Assembly (NCBI RefSeq): GCF_007753095.1
Contig: NZ_CP036348.1
Location: 6,549,411-6,613,410, forward strand
Length of the DNA stretch: 64,000 bases
Direction: 5' to 3'
DNA from: Rosistilla carotiformis
GTDB lineage: Bacteria > Planctomycetota > Planctomycetia > Pirellulales > Pirellulaceae
The notes under the pieces: model-generated
The model's input: the letters and a program-made list of their open reading frames with translations, nothing else
Database searches by the model: none
Told to the model about the DNA's origin: nothing
In this document: one piece after another, positions 1 to 10,400 of the stretch
Numbering within the stretch: position 1 is the stretch's first letter
Layout of the letters: each line of letters begins with the position of its first letter
Translations under genes and position numbers: made by a program

Positions 1-257
1 TCGGGACGGTTGAACCAGCTGGGATCGAAGACCTGGACGTTGTACGTGTAGATCGTCGCAGAGAAGCCACGGACCATGGCATGGCAAGCCAACTGGACCG
101 CAAGCGTGCCCCCCATCTCCAGCTGAGGAATGTCGGCAAGGATCTGCGCGACGTCCATGTGGAATCCCCAATAGCGGTAAATCGCTTGCAGGCATGTTGC
201 TCCACAGGCGGAATCCGTCGGCTGGGTTTCGATTTCAACGGGTAGGGTCAGCTTCAT
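1..257 (-). CDS. C39-like cysteine peptidase fold protein, N-terminal part only
   Basis: Reading the minus strand from an ATG at 257 gives 85 codons that run off the left window edge. The protein begins MKLTLPVEIETQPTDSACGA. The Q-x4-to-5-D-x-A-C-G-A-T-C-L-Q pattern (Gln12, Asp15, Cys18, Cys22) matches the catalytic-cysteine neighbourhood of C39 and C39-like peptidases, which are papain-fold enzymes that cut leader peptides or have related roles. No signal peptide is seen. The conserved His and Asp would lie outside the window, so activity cannot be judged. Another in-frame ATG lies at 320, but it would add an Arg/Ser-rich stretch before the domain, so 257 is preferred. Neither start has a clear ribosome-binding site. 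The gene diverges from the HMA-like gene at 553. The family call is moderately sure; the substrate is unknown. Confidence 0.6.
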   Translation of the reverse strand, partial: MKLTLPVEIETQPTDSACGATCLQAIYRYWGFHMDVAQILADIPQLEMGGTLAVQLACHAMVRGFSATIYTYNVQVFDPSWFNRP

Positions 258-552
258 TCGTGCGGGCGAACGGGAGAAACCATCGAACGCCGACCTCGAT
301 CGATGAGCCGGTGAGCGCATGATAACACTGGTCGATCCCCGTTGAGAAGGACTCAAACGCCTCTCGCGTTCCAAATTGCCTCGATCCAATCTCTCGAGCG
401 CTCTTGGTGCGACATCGGTCGCGATCTAGAATGGAACACGAGCCAAACTCGAATGACTCAAGTCGTTGCGGCAACACCGTCGATCGGCCTCCCCCGCCGG
501 AGCCCCCCTCCGCCGCTTGAACACACCTCAAACTCTACAAACGGAGAATCCA
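258..552. other. Divergent intergenic region, 295 nt
   Basis: This region separates two divergently read genes and should contain both promoters. I see no convincing -35/-10 pair, RNA gene or repeat. The only clear element is the GGAG ribosome-binding site of the gene at 553. Short open frames here continue into neighbouring genes in other frames and have low-complexity products, so I do not call them. Confidence 0.4.
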
Positions 553-936
553 ATGCGATTCATGGTTTATGTTGCCGCGATCTTGATTGCCGCGGGTATC
601 GTTTTTGTTATGGGCAAACCCACCGAGACCCCAGAACCATCCAACGTCGCCAGCAGCGCAAGCCTAAACAGCGAAGCGGGATCGGACGTCGACGTGCAAA
701 GCGTGGCCTTGAGCGTGCCTGGCATGCACTGTGCTTTTGGTTGTTATCCGACCGTTAAAGAAGCGTTGGAATCGGTCGATGGCGTCCAAAGTGTCGAACT
801 GGCGAAACAGAAAAGCGAAACCGAACTGGATGACAAAACGGTCTTCGTGACGTACAGCAATGCTTTCAATTTGGAAACCGCATTGGCCAAGCTGGAAAAA
901 GCGGGCTTCGACGCCAGCAAGATCGACGCCAACTAA
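553..936 (+). CDS. Membrane-anchored HMA-like (heavy-metal-associated) protein
   Basis: The product is 127 aa. The ATG at 553 is chosen because a GGAG box (543-546) sits 6 nt upstream and the protein then starts with a hydrophobic segment at residues 4-20, either a signal anchor or an uncleaved signal peptide. A Ser/Glu-rich linker (about 22-48) leads to a ferredoxin-like HMA fold (about 50-125). The metal-binding loop reads GMHCAFGC, with Cys60 and Cys64, so the spacing is C-x3-C and not the usual C-x2-C of GMTCxxC. The ends of the fold are typical: a V-E-S-V-D-G-V-Q-S-V strand-turn and a final LEKAGF helix. Such domains bind Cu+ or similar ions and pass them to transporters; the membrane anchor suggests the domain works outside the cytoplasm. 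No transporter gene is adjacent. A terminator follows at 961. Confidence 0.72.
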   Translation: MRFMVYVAAILIAAGIVFVMGKPTETPEPSNVASSASLNSEAGSDVDVQSVALSVPGMHCAFGCYPTVKEALESVDGVQSVELAKQKSETELDDKTVFVTYSNAFNLETALAKLEKAGFDASKIDAN

Positions 937-960
937 CGCGAGCCTTCCACCTGGCAATCG

Positions 961-984
961 GCTGCGGGGTTTCCGCAGCTTTTT
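961..984 (+). terminator. Intrinsic terminator of the HMA-like gene
   Basis: A perfect 7-bp GC-rich stem (GCTGCGG at 961-967 with CCGCAGC at 973-979) closes a 5-nt loop and is followed at once by TTTTT (980-984). It starts 24 nt after the stop codon at 936. Read from the other strand the same hairpin could stop transcripts of the converging esterase gene, although a U-run is missing on that side. Confidence 0.78.
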
Positions 985-1047
985 GGAATCGATACGCACG
1001 CCTTCGGGGGCATTGGGACATGACCGCTTCCACCGCGTCAAGCGATT

Positions 1048-1938
1048 CTATTCCAGTAGCTTGGTGATCAAGAACGCGTTGGCGCTGGCAAACGGCGTCT
1101 TGAAATGCCCGGGAATGGCGAGATGGCATTCCTGGCCGACGCTATCCGCCTTCTCCTTCATTTTCACGCCGTAAACGGGGTGGTGGATGCCATGTCCTGC
1201 ATTTTTCGAAGGGAGCGTCATGTCCGCTGAATAGGACATGTACAGCGGGGGATCGTCGCCGCTGACGTGATTGTAAGGCGAGAATTCGACATATAGATCG
1301 TGATGCTTGTCGTAATTGGCCAACGCCCCGGCCATCGTCGATTCACCGACCGCCATGTTGATCATCCGATGCTTTAGCACGCCCGGCCCCAACCAAGGCT
1401 CGATCACTTTGGGATCGATGGAGGTTTGTCCCGCCGAGGCCGCGGCGGCGGTAACACGCGTCGATTCCCGCGCAATCGGGTCTTCCGAATCGGGATCGGC
1501 CAAATCGTCGTGACACAACAGCCACATCGACGTGCAAGCGCCCGCGCTGCCACCGGTCAACGCGATCCGGTCGGTACGCAGATTCCAATCGCTGGCTTTG
1601 CTGCGCAGGAACTGCACCGCCCGGGCGGCGTCGTGAACCGGTGCGGGCAATGGCACTTCACCGGTCAAACGGTAATTGATCGCGGCATACGAGATCCCTT
1701 TGTCCAGGAACGGCTTCACATCGGTCGCCCGACGCTGTTTGTCTCCAGCCACCCAACCACCACCGTGGATGTAGATCAATAAAGGACGTGGCCCATCACC
1801 CTCGGCCTGCCAGAAATCGATCACCTGCTTGGCGTGCGGGCCGTACGGGACGTTGGCGTGGGTGGGAAGATCATCAGCCGAAGCGGTAGCCCCGACGGAC
1901 AGCAACGCGGCGGTTGCGGCGGCCAAAATGAATTTCAT
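1048..1938 (-). CDS. Exported alpha/beta hydrolase, BD-FAE / carboxylesterase-like
   Basis: The product is 296 aa. Residues 1-21 are a Sec signal peptide (Lys2, hydrophobic core, small residues near ATASA), so the enzyme is probably periplasmic or secreted. The mature part shows the hydrolase landmarks: the oxyanion-hole motif HGGGW at 58-62 and the nucleophile elbow GGSAG at 129-133 with Ser131. Asp239 is a likely acid. His272 or His278 is a likely catalytic base, but I cannot choose between them by eye. The pattern fits the BD-FAE group of feruloyl/acetyl-xylan esterases, commonly annotated in planctomycetes as carboxylesterases acting on polysaccharide side groups. The start has an AGGA box 10 nt upstream. 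The gene converges with the HMA-like gene and diverges from the DUF4261 gene. The fold is sure; the substrate is not. Confidence 0.85.
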   Translation of the reverse strand: MKFILAAATAALLSVGATASADDLPTHANVPYGPHAKQVIDFWQAEGDGPRPLLIYIHGGGWVAGDKQRRATDVKPFLDKGISYAAINYRLTGEVPLPAPVHDAARAVQFLRSKASDWNLRTDRIALTGGSAGACTSMWLLCHDDLADPDSEDPIARESTRVTAAAASAGQTSIDPKVIEPWLGPGVLKHRMINMAVGESTMAGALANYDKHHDLYVEFSPYNHVSGDDPPLYMSYSADMTLPSKNAGHGIHHPVYGVKMKEKADSVGQECHLAIPGHFKTPFASANAFLITKLLE

Positions 1939-2034
1939 CGCGATAGATTCCTAAACGGGAGAGAGCATTGCGCCGTCCGCGTCGACAGCGGCGAGCATCG
2001 TCAAAATGTTCGCGGCAACTTGATGGGCTATGTT

Positions 2035-2064
2035 ATAACAATGGCGGAAGCACGTTTCTATCAA
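2035..2064 (-). promoter_or_regulatory. Possible sigma-70-type promoter of the esterase gene
   Basis: On the minus strand TTGATA (2059-2064) is followed after 18 nt by TGTTAT (2035-2040). That is 5 of 6 and 4 of 6 matches to the bacterial consensus. It would give a leader of about 90 nt before the ATG at 1938. Planctomycete promoters are poorly conserved, so this is only a candidate. Confidence 0.25.
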
Positions 2065-2222
2065 TTCCTCGAACGTCTCTAACGAAACGCCGGTGCATTG
2101 GGTTCCGTGGTATCGCAATTAGAATAGGTTGACGAGCTTCACCAAAGGCAGCGTGTCACCCGGTCGTCAGTGCCACGAAATTGCAGTACAACGGTGTGCG
2201 AGAGGAGCGTCAAGGAAACGCA

Positions 2223-3245
2223 ATGCCCAAGGGTTTTTTTTCGCAAGGTCTGTGCATTCTATTGAGCGAACCGGTTTCGCTGGATCGGATCGCGCAAGCG
2301 CTCCGCGATTTTGAAATCGTCGGCCAACCGACCGGTGGTGACGATGAACTGATCGATCTGCCATCGCTGCTACTTGCATTCCGGCCCGACGTCGATGGCC
2401 AGGTTTTGCTGAGCGTGGTGGAAAACCGTTGGCCCGACGAAATGGGCGACCCGCAAGATCAGCCCGATGTGTTTGTGGCTTGGTCGTTGGGACAGTTTGG
2501 CCCGCTGGCCTACCCCGGTTGCCTGGAACGCTCCACCGAACAAGCATGGGCTTGGGAGGAGTGTAGCGAGGCGATTCAGAAACATACCTGTTTCATCCGC
2601 GTGCTATGCAGTTACGTGATCGGCGTTGCCGACGACGATGCCCCGCTGCTACCGGAAGATTACGACGCCATCGACGAGATGGAATATCTCACCAAGATCG
2701 CTGCGGCGTTGCTGACGCTTCCCGAAGCACTCTGCTATTTCAACCCCGGCGGAGAGGTGCTGCGCGACGAAGATGGATTGCGGGAAGGCCTGAATTATGC
2801 CTGGAGCCATCATCTGCCGCCGTTGGACATGTGGACTAATGTCCGCTTGTTCCGCGCAACCGAAGACTGGTCTTTGATGGATACCGTAGGCAACGGCCAG
2901 TTCGACCTTCCCGATGTCGAAGCGGCCTACCCGGCCGAAAAGTATGACGCCACGGATGTCGAGGGCTTTTTGCGGAACGCTTCGCTGTACATGCTCAAAG
3001 AAGGGGATGTGATCGAGGACGACGATACCGCCGACGGACCGGGAGACATCGTTTGGCGGGCGATTCTTTGCGACGATGCACTGACCGATCCACCCCGCCC
3101 GACCGTCCGTTGGTTTCCCGACGACGGCACCGAAGCCCCTGCGGAATTGACCGATACGGGGATGTCCGACGACGAAATCGAAGAACAGCTGGATGAATTG
3201 ATGGACTTCGAAGAGCCTGACGAAGATGGCGAAATGCCTTTCTGA
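2223..3245 (+). CDS. DUF4261 domain-containing protein
   Basis: The product is 340 aa. The ATG at 2223 is chosen over an upstream in-frame ATG (2181) because AAGGA (2212-2216) sits 6 nt before it and the conserved region starts at once. There is no signal peptide or membrane segment, so the protein should be cytoplasmic. The central part, about 150-180, contains a helix ending LTKIAAALLTLPEALCYFNP followed by GGE. This is the most recognisable block of the DUF4261 family, whose function is unknown. The last 40 residues are very acidic (DDEIEEQLDELMDFEEPDED) and look disordered. The DUF4105 gene follows 126 nt downstream on the same strand; the gap contains only an imperfect stem-loop. The family call rests on memory of the block and should be tested with a profile search. 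Confidence 0.6.
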   Translation: MPKGFFSQGLCILLSEPVSLDRIAQALRDFEIVGQPTGGDDELIDLPSLLLAFRPDVDGQVLLSVVENRWPDEMGDPQDQPDVFVAWSLGQFGPLAYPGCLERSTEQAWAWEECSEAIQKHTCFIRVLCSYVIGVADDDAPLLPEDYDAIDEMEYLTKIAAALLTLPEALCYFNPGGEVLRDEDGLREGLNYAWSHHLPPLDMWTNVRLFRATEDWSLMDTVGNGQFDLPDVEAAYPAEKYDATDVEGFLRNASLYMLKEGDVIEDDDTADGPGDIVWRAILCDDALTDPPRPTVRWFPDDGTEAPAELTDTGMSDDEIEEQLDELMDFEEPDEDGEMPF

Positions 3246-3371
3246 AGCGGTCTGGCTGCGAATTTCTGACGTCCCGCAATCTCAAGACCGAGGTTCGATT
3301 TGCCAGCATCCCTTCCTTTGGCTGCAAATCCATCTTGACACACACCGCCTGCATCGGCGATCCATGTCCTG

Positions 3372-4283
3372 ATGCGGCAATGGCTTAACGCGACGAATCT
3401 GCTCCTGCTCCAAACGCTCTGCCTGATCGGCGGCGCGAGCGGCTGTGGTGTGTTGCGCGGTGATGTGCCCCCCAGTGAGATCGCCGAGAGTCTGCCCACG
3501 CCCGCCAAACTGGTCGTCGACCTGGCTTCTTCCACAGGCCCTTCGCAACGCCGCGACTGGCGTCCGGAACTAAGCGTGTTGCCTTATGCGGAGATCGGTG
3601 ACGAGAATGAAAAAGTCGTCATCCACAACGTCCGGCAATGCCGATGGCGTTCGGCGGAAGATTACGATGTCAAACACTCCGATTGGAAGTTCCGCTGGGA
3701 AGATGTCCAAGCGGTCGACTTTATTGTGGTGCCATTCCAAGATACGCCAGCGCTCGCCCACACGATGATCAGCTTCGATCTGGGCGATGACCGCTACCTA
3801 GCCCTCAGTGTCGAAGCCCGCCTGGAAGCGGGTGAGTCGTATTCGCCGCTGGCGGGTGTGGCACAACAGTTCGATCTGATCTACATCCTTGGAGATGAGA
3901 CCGATCTGTTGGGGCTGCGGGCCGAAGTGCGGCGGAACGATATCTTTTTGTATCGATCCCGTGCGACGCCCGAGCAAGCGGCTCAGATCTTGCGGAGCGT
4001 CTTGGAACGCTGCAATCAATTGCGGCAGACCCCCGAATTCTATGACTCGCTTCGCAACAGCTGTGCGACCAACGTCGCCGATCACATCGCGCCCTTTGCA
4101 CCCGCGAATCTGATGACCGACTGGCGTCTGATGCTTCCCGGCCACAGCGACAAACTAGCGTACGATCTAAAACTGATCGACACCTCGCGGCCATTTGAAC
4201 AGGTCCGTCGCGACGCCTACGTAAGCCTCAAAGCCCGCCAACATCTAGGCTCAAAAGACTTCTCGCAACGGATTCGCAAGTAG
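3372..4283 (+). CDS. DUF4105 / Lnb_N-like lipoprotein
   Basis: The product is 303 aa. Residues 1-24 form a signal peptide ending in a lipobox-like GGASG-Cys25, so it is probably a lipoprotein. Residues about 85-245 match the DUF4105 (Lnb N-terminal periplasmic) family: a W-K-F-R-W-E-D-V strand, His130 in LAHTMISFDL, a block on living-strand residues around SVEARLE, Y-I-L-G-D-E-T-D-L-L-G-L-R, and LRNSCATNVADHI with Cys231. His130 and Cys231 sit where the papain-like pair of this family is expected; that assignment is from family knowledge. The biochemical role is unknown. There is no strong ribosome-binding site; the start is set by the signal peptide. The gene ends head to head with giant A, 189 nt away. 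Confidence 0.7.
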   Translation: MRQWLNATNLLLLQTLCLIGGASGCGVLRGDVPPSEIAESLPTPAKLVVDLASSTGPSQRRDWRPELSVLPYAEIGDENEKVVIHNVRQCRWRSAEDYDVKHSDWKFRWEDVQAVDFIVVPFQDTPALAHTMISFDLGDDRYLALSVEARLEAGESYSPLAGVAQQFDLIYILGDETDLLGLRAEVRRNDIFLYRSRATPEQAAQILRSVLERCNQLRQTPEFYDSLRNSCATNVADHIAPFAPANLMTDWRLMLPGHSDKLAYDLKLIDTSRPFEQVRRDAYVSLKARQHLGSKDFSQRIRK

Positions 4284-4419
4284 TCGTCGCCTACCAGCCC
4301 TCGCATCGCACGAGGCCCCTCGCAATACAAATCTTTAGCGTTCGGACGCGGTTGACGTCGGATCACGTAGTCCTTGGCAGACACGGATCCAACGCGAACC
4401 ACACATACACTGCCGATCG

Positions 4420-4443
4420 CTGCCACCGGAAACCCGATGGCAG
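4420..4443 (-). terminator. Terminator-like hairpin after giant A
   Basis: CTGCCATCGG and CCGGTGGCAG (minus-strand reading) form a 10-bp stem with one G-U pair and a 4-nt loop. It lies 29 nt after the stop of giant A. No U-run follows, so it could be a Rho-linked or mRNA-end structure and not a classic intrinsic terminator. The 189-nt convergent gap holds nothing else I can support, apart from short CGAGG/CCTCG inverted repeats near 4299-4322. Confidence 0.35.
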
Positions 4444-4472
4444 CCGCACCGACAAATTCAAGCCCGCCGACC

Positions 4473-7400
4473 TTAGAGTCCAAATTCACTGAAGAACTGA
4501 TCCAGCGAATCGTCCGATTCCTCGTCGTCGTCCTTCTCGTCGTCGATCAAATCCAGAGCGATCTGACCCAAGATTTCGTCGAAACCAACTTCGGAACCGC
4601 TGACGACCGAATCCTCTTCCATCGACAGCACGGCCGAATCCTCCGGCAATTCATCGGTCTCGGTCAACAACGTCCCGCTGGCGACAATCGGTGCCGATGA
4701 GGGAAGTGCCCACGTTTGTTCCGCCTCACCCACAGCCGACGATCGGCGATTCAAGTAGTTCAGAATCACCAACGCATCCAGCGGTTGAACGACGCCGTTT
4801 CCATTGACATCGACCCACGGTCCCTTGACGGGATCAAAGAAGCCCTCGCTGCTCAGCACTGCAACGTCGGTACTCGTTTGGCGATTCAAATGGTTCAGGA
4901 TGACGAGCGCATCGATCGCAGAAACGTAGCCACTGGCGTTAACGTCAGTGACGCTCATCGCATTTTGTCCCAAACTGGCCGCAATCGGAATCGTGACCAA
5001 GATCGGATCCGACGCGAATCCCGAAGCATCTCGAATCGTAAACAGGAACGAATCGACACCGCTAAATCCAGCAGGGCTGCGGTAACTTATCTCTCCTGTA
5101 TTGTGGTCGACCGAAACCGATCCACCATTGGCCGTCGCGACCGCCCCTGGGATAGCAGGGTCCGCAGATCCGAAGACGTAGATGCTGGCAGGATCAAGCG
5201 TGAGCCCACCGTTGATGCCCGCATCGGTAACCGGATTCAGCGTCAGGCTGCCACCCGAGACGATTTGGCTAGCAACGATCGTGTCGATATGAGGCGTCGC
5301 GGTGACCTCCAGATAAACCGTTGCCGCTGACGAGCGGAAGCCCTGTTCATCTTCAACCGTATAGGTGAACTGATCGGATCCCAAATAGCCGTCGACGGGC
5401 GTGTAGCGAATCTCGCCATTGGACTGAATCACCACGGTACCGTGCGCTGGCTGAGTCGCCTGAACTCGGTCGGCGGCGATCTGACCATCGACATCGAAAT
5501 CGTTGTCCAGAACATCCAGATCGGTGGTTCGATTGGCGGCCACAGCAACCGGGGTCGTCAACGTTCCATCGGAGACGGCCGTCGGACGATCGTTGACGCC
5601 AGTAATTTGTACGCGAATCGTCGCCGCATTGCTGGGCAAGCCGAGGAAGCTTTGATCCCCCGCGGGATCATCGATCGCCCGGTAGACAAATGAATCGGTC
5701 AAAACACCGTTGGTTGTCAAAGCATCGATTTGCGTCGACGTCGACGGGTCGTATTGAATTGATCCATCGGGCAACAACGTGACCGTCGCCCCCAGCGAGG
5801 TCGTGGTCACGACCAAACCGTTGCTGCCGAAGTCGAGCACGCGCGTGTCGTTACCATCGGAATCGGTCACCAATAAACCGGCCGTTCCCGCAGGTCCTGC
5901 GATTCCCGAGATCACCAACAGCGTCGACGGATCTTCGCTGGTCGTGTAGGTCTGCCCAGCGGGTGGTCCCGGGAATGCGACGGGAGCGTCGTTGACCGGG
6001 GAGATGTTGATCGCCAACGTCTGATCGATCGAGCGATTCACGTTGGGTGCCTGACTGAGTCCGTTGTCCGTTGCATACACATGGACCAAGATCGGGGCAG
6101 TGGGCAGCGTCGAAACAAACGGCTTGGCGGTAAACCGCAGATTGCCGTTGGCATCCAACGTCGGGGCGACCGAGAACAGGCTGGCCTGAGTCGGATCGAC
6201 GAGTCGCAAATGCAGCGTCGCAACCTGATTGCTGTTAACTTCATCTTGAGGTCCGACCGAAATCGTTGCCGGATCAATCACCTGCTGATTGAACGGTCCC
6301 GAGCTTTCCGCGACCGTGACCTGGGCGATTTGCGGCGTCCCCGGATCGGCTGGCGTCTCGGTGACGGCTGCCGTGAAACCGAAGGTCGGAGCATCGTTGA
6401 CAGCCCCCACGGTGATCGTAAACCGTTCCTTCGGATCACCCACACCGGGATACGATGCAGGAGGTGTTTGATCGTCACTTCCAACGATATCAAGAACCGC
6501 CTTGCCGTTCGCGTTTGCCTTCAGCTTCAATCGCAGCGTTCCATCGGAATCGATTCCGTACGGCGCGGCAAACTGATTCGTAGGAACATCATTGACGTCG
6601 AGCACGAAGTTCGCGTCATCGAAGATCGAATCCGCAGGCACCAGCGCTTCGCCCAACACCTGGGTCACGGTGAAGGTCACCTGCTGATTCGCTTCGTCTT
6701 GAGCCGTATCTGGTCCGCCCCGAACACCGACAACAAAATCAACGACCAGAATGTCGCCGGTTATCGGATCGTAAGCAAAATCAGCCCCTGAGACGCTTTG
6801 GTCCTCGCGGAAGATCTTGTCCGAACCGATGAAGAACTCAGGCGGATCATTGATGGCTTCGATTGCCAGCGAGATCGTTCCCACACTGCGACGTTGCGCG
6901 TTGGCATCTCGTGTTGGCATCGCCGTATCGGCCGTCTTGCCACCGGCAAAATAATAGGTCGAGCCGTCATCTTGGATGACGTAATTGAAGGAGTCCCGCA
7001 ATCCCGCCGAAGAGTTGAATTCCGTCGGCGGCGTGTAGAGCAAACGCGGCGGATTGGACAACGTGTCGATGCGAACCGTACCGCCTCGTAGCGTTGTGAT
7101 CGGCCCTACATTTGCCACTCCATTGACACTGTTCCCAACCCCGTAAAGGCTCAACGTTTGCGAGGCCGCTTCGCCGACATAGTAGATGTTATCAGGGCCA
7201 AGATTCTCGCCCGGCCCAGCAGAATCCAAACTTGCCGACATCGAGTCACCATCGACCAATCCCACCAAGGAAACAAACAAATCGCTCGCGTTGATCGGTT
7301 GATCGATGCTCCCCTCGCTGACCGTAATCGGATCGATATGCAGTCGGGCTTGCGGATTATCATTCACAGGCCAGATATCAACAGCGATCGTCCCCGTAGA

Positions 7401-10400
7401 GGTTTTCGGATCTGCCATCGGTCCAAACGGCGCCATCGTTTGGTTGATCGACCGATAGCTGACACCGTTATCCTGCACCGTGTATTCCACCAAGATCGGC
7501 GGTGCCACACGCACGCCCGTTTCGGACATCGTGTAATAATTTGTCGGTGCCAGCACGCGAATCGATCGATCCGATTGATTGTAGGTGATCGTCGTCCCGG
7601 CAAGCACGCTGGCATCGATCGCTTGATAGAGCCCATCGTTTGCGCCCGCCGCTGCGGCGGTGGTGCCAAACGCGGCGCGTGTGATCTGCGCGGTGATCTC
7701 CGGCACGCCCAACGTCCCACCACTGACCGACGTGACTTCGATGATCTCTCCACCCAGCTTGTAATAGCCCAGCGGCGGCTTCTGATCGAAGGTCGCCGAG
7801 GTTGCCAATTCGGTCAACGGAGCGGTCAGTTTGGCGATCTCCCGATTCAACGGAACCGAGGCCGCACCCGCCAACGTCAATCCCGCCGTCGATTGACCAG
7901 GAATGTTCCCGGCCACGGCTCGGTCTTCCAACTTACCCGCATCGGCCAGATCGCTGCTGTCAAACGGATCCCAGCGGTCGTTGCCTGTCAACAAGTTCGG
8001 GAAGATCGTCGCGACCTGGTCTTCGATGATGTGAATGCGATCATCGGTTGCCGCAGGGGCATCGTTGACCGGACGGACGGTGACATCGACGCGGAACGTC
8101 GAATAGCTGGCTGCCGCATCGGGATGCGAATCGCGGAGCGTCAGTATCAAGTAGTCGTCTTCACCGAAATAATCGGCCGGGGCAGAGTATTCCAGATCGT
8201 AGTCGCCATTGGCCTTGCGGGCACTCAGAGTCAAGACGCCGCCAAGGTTGGATGCCATCGACATCGAGCCATCGCCGTTTAATGTCCCGCCATCGAAGGA
8301 GAGTGCAAACCCGCTGTCAGGATTGTTCGGATCAAACGGAATGGTTGGTTCACCATTCGGACCGCTGCTGACTTGAGCCAACGCCAACACGTTCTGAACG
8401 ATGCGCGGCTGGGCTGAATCCTCCAAGGCGTCGAATCGGAATGGTGTCCCGACCGGTGCATCGTTCTGCGGTAGCACTTGGATTACAACCGTGCCGGTTC
8501 CCGTGCGTGGGGCGGCAGCACCGTTATTCTGAACATCATTGATGTCCAAGGTGGCCGTTGAATTCGCACCCCCGATCGAGAACGTCCAGCCGTCATCGAA
8601 GAAGCTGTACGTGAACGAATCGGTATCGGCGGCATTGACGCTGAAGAAATCGTCTTGCGGGATGAAGGTGATCTCGTTCAGGCCGGTGGTTGTGTTGAGT
8701 TCCACCTTCACCGTGTTACCACGCGCGGTTGTGTATTCACCCGTCGGCACCAGAGCCAACGTTTGCGTGAGCATTCCGTTGTCCGCGGCGGTGTAGATTC
8801 CGTCGGGTCCCACGTCTTCCAACGTTCCCGCCGAAGCTTGATCGGCCGCCGCCGGAGGTGCGTTGAGGGTCAGGTCGCTGATATCGATAAACAGCTCGTC
8901 CTGCGTGATCACTCGTGGCGTCTCTTCGACTGCGTCGCGAATCTCGACGGTGGTACCGATCGGAGCATCGTTGACGGGCCAGACGTTAACGGTGACCGTC
9001 CCCCAGCCCAGTTGCGAATCTTCGATCGGGGCCCCCAACGGGGTCTCGGGGTTACCGTCGTCGACATACGTGGTTCCGGTATCACGGAATTCATAACGGA
9101 AAACAAATGGGGCGTGAATTTCATTCCCATCGCGATCGCGTGTGTACATGTCCTGCGGTGCCCGCACCTGAACCGTCGTTCCATCCCAGACGACCGAAAC
9201 CTGATTGCTCGGAGTGGCCGGCAGCGGGTTGCCGTGGATGTCGGTGAACTGCCCCGTCAACGAAAGCGTCGTCGGATCGAAGGCTCCGCCCACGAGATTC
9301 GCATTGTTGACGATGTGCATCACACCGGCGTTATCTGGTGACACGACGGTGTCTTCCGGCGGCGCGATCCCCGTGCGAGGGTCTTGCCGTGGGAATGCGT
9401 CAGGCAGATCGTTATTCAATAGGAACTGGGCATCAAACGATGCGACGGTGTCCTCAAGAATGTGAATGCTGTCTTCAACCCCCAACGGTGCACTGTTGAC
9501 CGGATAGACATAGATCCGCGTCTGGAACGGAACATCGTTGATGCGATTGCCGAGGCTATTTTTTTCAAACAACGTCAGGTCGACGGTATCGATTCCGAAG
9601 AAGCCGGCTGCCGGAGTGTAGACAACGTCGTAGTCTCCGTTGGCGTTCCTCGATCCCAGCGTCAGCGTACCTCCCTGGCTTGTTGCCAACGTCCCTACGG
9701 TGTCGTCCAAGAAGAGTGCATCGCTTTCGCGAATCGGATTGTCCAGAGAATCCAGAATCGGGTTGCCCGCGGCGTCGACAGCGATCGGTCCCGATTCGGC
9801 ACCGACGTAGTTCTTCACAAAATCAGCAAAGGTGACTGGCGAGCTGCTTTCGACCACGGCCCCATCGACGATCACTTGGATCGCTTCGCCCGCGTCGGGG
9901 TACTGGGTCGCGGGATCGTTATCGTCGTCGATCTCATCGGGAATGACCGGTGCGTCGTTGACCCCCGTTACGTTCACCGCGATCGAACCGTTGGGCATCG
10001 CTCGCAGCGAAGTCGGCATGTTGACGATCGTTCCGTCGGGCAGACGGACATGGTTAACTGGAGACGACAAACCTGCTGCCGAAGCGACAAGCCCGTCCGC
10101 CATCACATAGCCGACAACCGATTCAGCTCCCAGGGCACCTGGAATCCGCAGCGTATGCGGATCGAGGTAGTCGACAAAGAAGTTGAAATCACCGAGGACA
10201 CCGTTCAATTCCGCAACGATCGCCGCGACGATCTCCTGCCCGGTCGCGGTGGCAAGGACTTCCACGTCGTAGTCGCTGGCAGTTCCATCCGCCATCGTAT
10301 CGAGACCGATCGTGATCACATTGCCGGCCAAATCGGTTAGCGTGATCTGATCATCGTCGCTGACACCAACGGCTGCGTTGGTACCATCGCCGAACGTAAC

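Noticed and set aside
235-531. 98-codon minus-strand frame over the C39-like gene start
   Set aside because: It overlaps the C39-like gene in another frame, is Gly/Ser/Arg-rich and shows no motif; the C39-like frame has a clear catalytic-cysteine signature.
3335-3366. TTGACA box before the DUF4105 gene
   Set aside because: A perfect -35 hexamer, but no -10-like sequence at 16-18 nt and only about 30 nt to the start codon.
4217-4489. 90-codon minus-strand frame between the DUF4105 gene and giant A
   Set aside because: It overlaps the ends of both real genes in other frames, has no ribosome-binding site seen and no family signature.
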